Assembly (NCBI GenBank): GCA_023390485.1 | Contig: JAEWCT010000390.1 | Location: forward strand, 1 to 7,222 | Reading direction: 5' to 3' | DNA: 7,222 nucleotides | Origin: Pseudomonadota bacterium | GTDB lineage: Bacteria > Pseudomonadota > Alphaproteobacteria > Rhizobiales > Hyphomicrobiaceae | Shown: positions 3,927-7,222 of the stretch, in pieces | How the letters are laid out: each line of letters begins with the position of its first letter | Position numbering within the stretch: the first letter of the stretch is position 1 | Notes under the pieces: model-generated | What the model saw: the letters and a program-made list of their open reading frames with translations, nothing else | Told to the model about the DNA's origin: nothing | Databases searched by the model: none | Translations under genes and position numbers: made by a program

Positions 3927-5702
3927 TTATAGACCCGGTGCGCGCGGTTTCTCGGTCGTCTTCGGAACGGTGAAGCCGCCTTCGGCGACGAGGCGCGAGA
4001 AAAGTCCGCCGCGTTCTGCAAGCTCGACAAACTGCCCGCTCTCCACGATCCGCCCCTGGTCGAGAACGAAAATCTGGTCGGCGTCGGCGACGGTCGATAG
4101 CCTGTGCGCAATGACGAATGTCGTCCGGCCCGCGCGCAGCGTATCGAGCGCCCGCTTGATCTTGGCTTCAGTCTCGGAATCGAGCGCGCTCGTTGCTTCA
4201 TCGAGAATGAGGATCGGCGCATCCTTCAGAATGGCGCGGGCAATCGCGATACGCTGGCGTTCGCCCCCGGATAGGGACAAGCCGCGTTCCCCGATCACAA
4301 AGTCATAGCCGCCGGGCTTCCGCATGATGAAGTCGTGCGCCTCCGCCAGTCGGCTGGCGTGCTCGACCTCGGCGTCCGTCGCGTCCGGCTTGCCGATGCG
4401 AATGTTCTCGCCGATCGACCGGTTGAACAGCCCGGCATCCTGGAAGACGACGGCAATCGCGCTTCTGAGCGACTGCAGCGTGACCCCTGAAATATCCTGG
4501 CCGTCGATCAGGATGCGTCCGGATTTCGGCTTCAAGAAGCGCTGCAGCAAACCGATCGTCGTCGACTTGCCCGATCCCGTCGGACCGACGAATGCAATCG
4601 TCTCGCCCGCCTTGGCGTCGAACGACAAGTCGCTGATGCCCTGCGAAGCGCCTTCGTAGCGAAAGGTCACGTCGTCAAAGGTGATGGCGCCATCGACCGT
4701 TCGCAGCGGCTTGGCGCCCGCTGCGTCGGCTGGCGCGCCCGCCTCGTCGATCAGCGAGAACAACGCGGTAATCGTCGGCGCCTGTTGGTCGATGCGCACT
4801 GCAAAACCCGAAAGCGCATCGAGCTTTGAAATCAGCAGCGCAGCAAATGCAACGAAACTGACGATCTCGCCGACGGTCAGCTCGCCGCGCCCGGCGAGAA
4901 CGGCGCCCGCCATGAATATGATGACCATCGTGAGCGTCGCGGCCGAGCGCTGCAAGACCGTCAGCACGCCCCACCACGTCAGCACCGGATATTGCGCCGT
5001 GAGGAGATCGTTCGCGAGGCCGCGAAGCGCGTCGCCCTCGGCCTTGAGCCGCGCGTAGCTCTGCACGACCGTCACATTGCCGATGACATCGACGACGCGG
5101 CTCGAAAGCGCCGTCTCGTGCTCCTCGACCGCCGCTTGCCCGACGGCCGTGCGCCTCACCACGATGACGTGCATCAGCGTGTACGCGGCGGCAAGCGTCA
5201 ACAGAATGGCCGCCATCCGTGGGTCCATCGCAAATGCCGTCGGCACCAGCAGGATAATGCCGAACACGACCGCCAGCTGCTCGCGCATCACACCAAGCCA
5301 AAGCCAGAACAGCGCGCTCATGCCCGATAGGATCGTTCTGATCGTCGCGCCGGATCCGCGCGAGGCGTGCGAACTTTGCGGTAGAGCGATCGTTTTCTCG
5401 AAAATACGCGCGAGATGCGCGAGCTTCTGGCGATGCGCCAGCCGGTCGGCGTTGATCCCAACGATGACGCCTGCAAAAATCCCGAACAGCCCGAGCAGCG
5501 CCCAAAGTCCGATGTAGAAATAGGCGCTTTCGCCCTTGCTCAGCGCGTCCACGACCTTGCCGAAGAGAATGGGTTCGGCAAGTTGCGTAACCGCGATGAT
5601 GACGCCCGCCGCCGCAAGGCCGATCGCCAGATATTTCTCGGGAGCCAAAAGCGCGAGCGCGCGCCGGTAGATTTCAATTAGGCCGAGCGGCTTCGAAGTC
5701 AT
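3927..5702 (-). CDS. ndvA: ABC exporter, fused permease-ATPase, NdvA-like (beta-1,2-glucan export)
   Basis: The 591-residue protein is a half-size ABC exporter that works as a homodimer in the inner membrane. Residues about 1-310 form the six-helix transmembrane domain, with clear hydrophobic segments near 24-45, 61-83, 140-160, 163-182, 250-272 and 278-295. The ATPase domain has Walker A GPTGSGKST (373-381), Q-loop Gln421 in VFQDAG, signature LSGGERQ (477-483), Walker B ILILDE (497-502), D-loop SALD (505-508) and switch His533. All catalytic residues are intact. Stretches such as AEPILFGK, ADRLAH, PTAFAMD, QYPVL-WW, RGEL-VGE and VFQDAGL-NRSIGENIR closely resemble Sinorhizobium NdvA / Agrobacterium ChvA, which export cyclic beta-1,2-glucan to the periplasm for osmoadaptation and host interaction. 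Its usual partner, the glucan synthase NdvB/ChvB, is not in the window, so the substrate is inferred. No clear ribosome binding site precedes the ATG, and a TAG four codons upstream excludes a longer start. The gene converges on ribA with 11 bp between stops. Confidence 0.92.
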   Translation of the reverse strand: MTSKPLGLIEIYRRALALLAPEKYLAIGLAAAGVIIAVTQLAEPILFGKVVDALSKGESAYFYIGLWALLGLFGIFAGVIVGINADRLAHRQKLAHLARIFEKTIALPQSSHASRGSGATIRTILSGMSALFWLWLGVMREQLAVVFGIILLVPTAFAMDPRMAAILLTLAAAYTLMHVIVVRRTAVGQAAVEEHETALSSRVVDVIGNVTVVQSYARLKAEGDALRGLANDLLTAQYPVLTWWGVLTVLQRSAATLTMVIIFMAGAVLAGRGELTVGEIVSFVAFAALLISKLDALSGFAVRIDQQAPTITALFSLIDEAGAPADAAGAKPLRTVDGAITFDDVTFRYEGASQGISDLSFDAKAGETIAFVGPTGSGKSTTIGLLQRFLKPKSGRILIDGQDISGVTLQSLRSAIAVVFQDAGLFNRSIGENIRIGKPDATDAEVEHASRLAEAHDFIMRKPGGYDFVIGERGLSLSGGERQRIAIARAILKDAPILILDEATSALDSETEAKIKRALDTLRAGRTTFVIAHRLSTVADADQIFVLDQGRIVESGQFVELAERGGLFSRLVAEGGFTVPKTTEKPRAPGL

Positions 5703-5776
5703 GACCGGGTGCTATGAGAGTTGGAAGGAATGCCAGTGGACGAAGTGCGAAATCCCGGAGCGGCCCACGGTTACGA

Positions 5777-5817
5777 TCATTCGGCGACACGGTCATTCGA
5801 CCGCCTTATATCATTCT
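5777..5817. repeat. Three TCATTC repeats and a short inverted repeat upstream of ndvA
   Basis: TCATTCG occurs at 5777-5783 and 5793-5799, and TCATTCT at 5811-5817, with start-to-start spacing of 16 and 18 bp. The middle copy is inside the inverted repeat CGGTC-ATTC-GACCG (5790-5803). All lie around the putative ndvA start of transcription, so they could be operator half-sites, but the units are short. Confidence 0.3.
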
Positions 5818-5832
5818 GAATTTTTATGACAT
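5805..5832 (-). promoter_or_regulatory. Candidate sigma70-type promoter for ndvA
   Basis: On the minus strand, ATGTCA (5832-5827) and TATAAG (5810-5805) are separated by 16 bp in a locally AT-rich patch. The -10 matches the consensus at 5 of 6 positions, the -35 at 4 of 6. Transcription would start near 5797 and leave a leader of about 95 nt. This is consensus matching only. Confidence 0.35.
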
Positions 5833-5912
5833 CCGGCAAAATTGACAGTGAAATAATTTCGGCGGAAGGGGCGTCAGGCGAGGCGATGCGGCCCGAAACT
5901 TCAGCGCGCGTT

Positions 5913-5942
5913 CTTGACGGCGGCGATGTGCTGTTCGATTGT
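5913..5942 (+). promoter_or_regulatory. Candidate promoter for the cytochrome b561 gene
   Basis: CTTGACG (5913-5919), typical of alphaproteobacterial -35 elements, is followed after 17 bp by GATTGT (5937-5942), a weak -10. The leader to the ATG would be about 25 nt. A perfect TTGACA also occurs at 5842-5847, but no -10 follows at a usable distance. The rest of the 270-bp divergent region (5703-5972) holds only these elements and the repeats near 5777-5817. Confidence 0.3.
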
Positions 5943-5972
5943 GATCTGAGGCATCAGCGGCGAGGCTAACGC

Positions 5973-6575
5973 ATGGCCCAGGATCCAAAATACGACCTTC
6001 CCACATACACGCCGGTCGCACGTGGCCTGCATTGGTGGATCGCGCTACTTGTCCTCATTCAGCTCCCGCTCGGTTTTTACATGGCCTATCGCGGCAATGA
6101 GATGCCCGGCGTCAACGAAAAAGGCGAGCCGGTCAAAGGCGTCTGGGACGCGCTGACGGGCACTCTGTATAGTTCGCACAAGGTCATTGGGCTGACGATT
6201 TTGCTCTTCGTCGTGCTGCGCTTGCTCTATCGCCTCACGCAGGGCGCGCCGCGTTCCGATCCGACTGTTCCGCCGGCGTTGACCGGCGTCAGTCATCTCG
6301 TCCATTGGCTTCTCTATGCGTTGCTGATCGCCGTTCCGGTCATCGGCTACACGGCGATCTCCTATGGCGATTACCTCGAAGTCTTCGGAGTTCATCTTCC
6401 GGCCATTACCGTAAAGAACGAAGACCTCGCAAAGGAGATCTTCGAATGGCATGAGACAGGCGCGGTGCTGATCGTCGTCTTCGCCAGCATACATATCGCG
6501 GCGGCCGTCTATCATCATTTCGTGCGTAGGGACCGGGTGGTCGAGCGGATGATCCCGAAGCGCGCGAACGGATAG
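5973..6575 (+). CDS. cybB: Cytochrome b561 (CybB family, di-heme inner-membrane protein)
   Basis: The 200-residue protein has four hydrophobic segments, near 18-38, 66-86, 107-130 and 160-181, the normal size and topology for this family. Its histidines match the four heme ligands of E. coli CybB: His20 in RGLHWW, His69 in SSHKVIGL, His160 in EWHETGAV and His174 in ASIHIAAA. Other conserved points are LTGVSHLVHWLLY (103-115), PVIGY (122-126) and the C-terminal HHFVRRD-x-x-x-x-RM-P. The E. coli protein passes electrons from superoxide to ubiquinone in vitro; quinone-linked electron transfer in the inner membrane is the safest role here. The insert between helices 1 and 2 (residues about 40-60) is longer than in E. 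coli. The start has GAGG (5962-5965) 7 nt upstream. In many proteobacteria a YceI-family gene lies next to cybB; none is here. The gene stands alone, divergent from ndvA and convergent with the methyltransferase (31 bp between stops). Confidence 0.93.
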   Translation: MAQDPKYDLPTYTPVARGLHWWIALLVLIQLPLGFYMAYRGNEMPGVNEKGEPVKGVWDALTGTLYSSHKVIGLTILLFVVLRLLYRLTQGAPRSDPTVPPALTGVSHLVHWLLYALLIAVPVIGYTAISYGDYLEVFGVHLPAITVKNEDLAKEIFEWHETGAVLIVVFASIHIAAAVYHHFVRRDRVVERMIPKRANG

Positions 6576-6606
6576 CTTCGATCGGCCCCGATGTTAGGCG
6601 GCAATG

Positions 6607-7222
6607 TCAGGGTGGCGCGGCAAAAACGTCGGTATGTCCGACGAACGCTGCGGTCCGTGTGACGTTGAGCCAGCTCACGATGGCTTTCTCGTCCACGCCG
6701 CCGATCTCGGTCACCGCAACCGCATGACCCCGGATCAATTCGTCGATCAGCATGCGGTCGCTGCGTTCGAGCCGCCACGGACTCTCGCCCTCGGCGACGA
6801 CGTGCCCGTTGATGCGGAACTGATCGACCAGATGCGAGGCCGCCAGCGGTCCGGCCGCCGGACCGAACCCCTTGTCCCGCATCTGGTGACGTTGAAAGGC
6901 CGCCGTCATCTGATTGTCGGCAGGCCGGTGCGGCGTCCACTTTTGCAGGCCGTTGTAGGTCAGCGTTGCGTAGAAGGCAGCGTCCATGCCGGTGACGGCC
7001 TTTGCTAGCGCTCGGATGTAGTCCTCCGACGTCAGGTCGAAGAAGGCAGAGGCCGTAACGAGCTGGGGCTTGTCGTCGAGAAGCGCCTCTGTATCGCGCG
7101 CGAGATCGGCGACCTTGAAGAGAATGGTGATACGCCGCGAGCCCTTGTCGAGCACGAGCGTCTCGCCATCGTCTTCATGACGATCGGCCCACCGGATGAG
7201 CTTCGTTTTCGCCACATCCAAT
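6607..7222 (-). CDS. Class I SAM-dependent methyltransferase, partial (C-terminal 205 codons)
   Basis: The frame is open to the right edge, so the N-terminus, including the glycine-rich SAM-binding motif I, lies beyond 7222. No ATG in the fragment looks like a real start. Visible segments, counted from the edge, are a strand ending FKVADLARD (35-43), which fits the acidic region around the adenine pocket; DDKPQLVTASAFFDLTS (49-65), resembling the motif after the SAM site; YATLTYNG (84-91); and the distinctive FQRHQMRDKGFGPAAGP (109-125) and FVGHTDVFAAPP at the end. I recognise this as an alphaproteobacterial small-molecule methyltransferase family of about 260-300 residues whose substrate is not known to me. 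The gene ends 31 bp from the oppositely oriented cytochrome b561 gene. Related genes, as I recall, occur in clusters with a pterin-synthase-like protein, a glycosyltransferase and RibA, which is why its closeness to ribA here is noted. Confidence 0.82.
   Translation of the reverse strand, partial: LDVAKTKLIRWADRHEDDGETLVLDKGSRRITILFKVADLARDTEALLDDKPQLVTASAFFDLTSEDYIRALAKAVTGMDAAFYATLTYNGLQKWTPHRPADNQMTAAFQRHQMRDKGFGPAAGPLAASHLVDQFRINGHVVAEGESPWRLERSDRMLIDELIRGHAVAVTEIGGVDEKAIVSWLNVTRTAAFVGHTDVFAAPP

Noticed and set aside
4675..5505. 276-codon open frame on the minus strand inside ndvA
   Set aside because: It is a shifted frame of the ABC exporter, Arg/Gly/Ala-rich, without motifs.
5901..5954. 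17-residue minus-strand open frame (MPQITIEQHIAAVKNAR) in the ndvA/cytochrome b561 gap
   Set aside because: It reads like protein and could be a small peptide or a remnant C-terminus, but it has no ribosome binding site, and the frame runs back into the cytochrome b561 start without a recognisable domain.
6045..6518. 157-codon minus-strand open frame opposite cytochrome b561
   Set aside because: It is antisense to a clear membrane protein gene; its polar, Asp/Arg-rich composition is the expected mirror of hydrophobic codons.
6581..6592. ATCGG/CCGAT inverted repeat between the convergent cytochrome b561 and methyltransferase stops
   Set aside because: The stem is 4-5 bp with a 2-4 nt loop and no T-run on either strand, too weak to call a terminator.
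6604..7008. 134-codon plus-strand open frame opposite the methyltransferase
   Set aside because: The minus-strand frame has recognisable methyltransferase motifs and stays open to the window edge; the plus frame has none.

Overview
The window looks like chromosomal DNA of an alphaproteobacterium, most likely order Hyphomicrobiales (Rhizobiales). Coding DNA is GC-rich. The evidence is the ribosomal protein L13 gene next to a crotonase / CoA-binding-protein operon (an arrangement I recall from rhizobia), an NdvA-type exporter of the class that exports cyclic beta-1,2-glucan, and the style of the other proteins. I see no phage, transposase, tRNA, rRNA or CRISPR array. This is mostly ordinary core and near-core chromosome, not an obvious island.

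Left part (1-1311): the first 105 codons of rplM run leftwards off the window. A gene-free stretch of about 380 bp follows. It is AT-rich in the middle and carries two GGTA-N6-TACC inverted repeats spaced 21 bp apart, the better of which contains TATAAT on both strands. A rightward gene for a small exported protein of unknown function comes next.

Middle (1364-3049): a tightly packed rightward operon encodes an ECHDC3-like crotonase lacking both classical hydratase glutamates, a VOC (glyoxalase-fold) protein starting at TTG, and a YccU-type CoA-binding protein overlapping it by 4 bp. A 224-bp leader with a strong stem-loop follows, then a stand-alone GTP cyclohydrolase II gene (ribA, 3274-3915).

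Right part (3927-7222): an NdvA-like ABC exporter converges on ribA with 11 bp between the stop codons. A 270-bp divergent intergenic region separates it from a rightward cytochrome b561 gene, which converges on the C-terminal 205 codons of a class I SAM-dependent methyltransferase entering from the right edge.

How the genes relate: the crotonase, VOC and CoA-binding proteins are probably co-transcribed and may handle an acyl-CoA or a small carbonyl metabolite, though the substrate is unknown. RibA feeds riboflavin or possibly a pterin-type product. NdvA and cytochrome b561 are inner-membrane envelope and redox functions with no evident link to their neighbours. I found no convincing complete new system. 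The best leads are the catalytically altered crotonase and its operon, the paired operator-like palindromes, the structured ribA leader, and the possible link of RibA with the methyltransferase.
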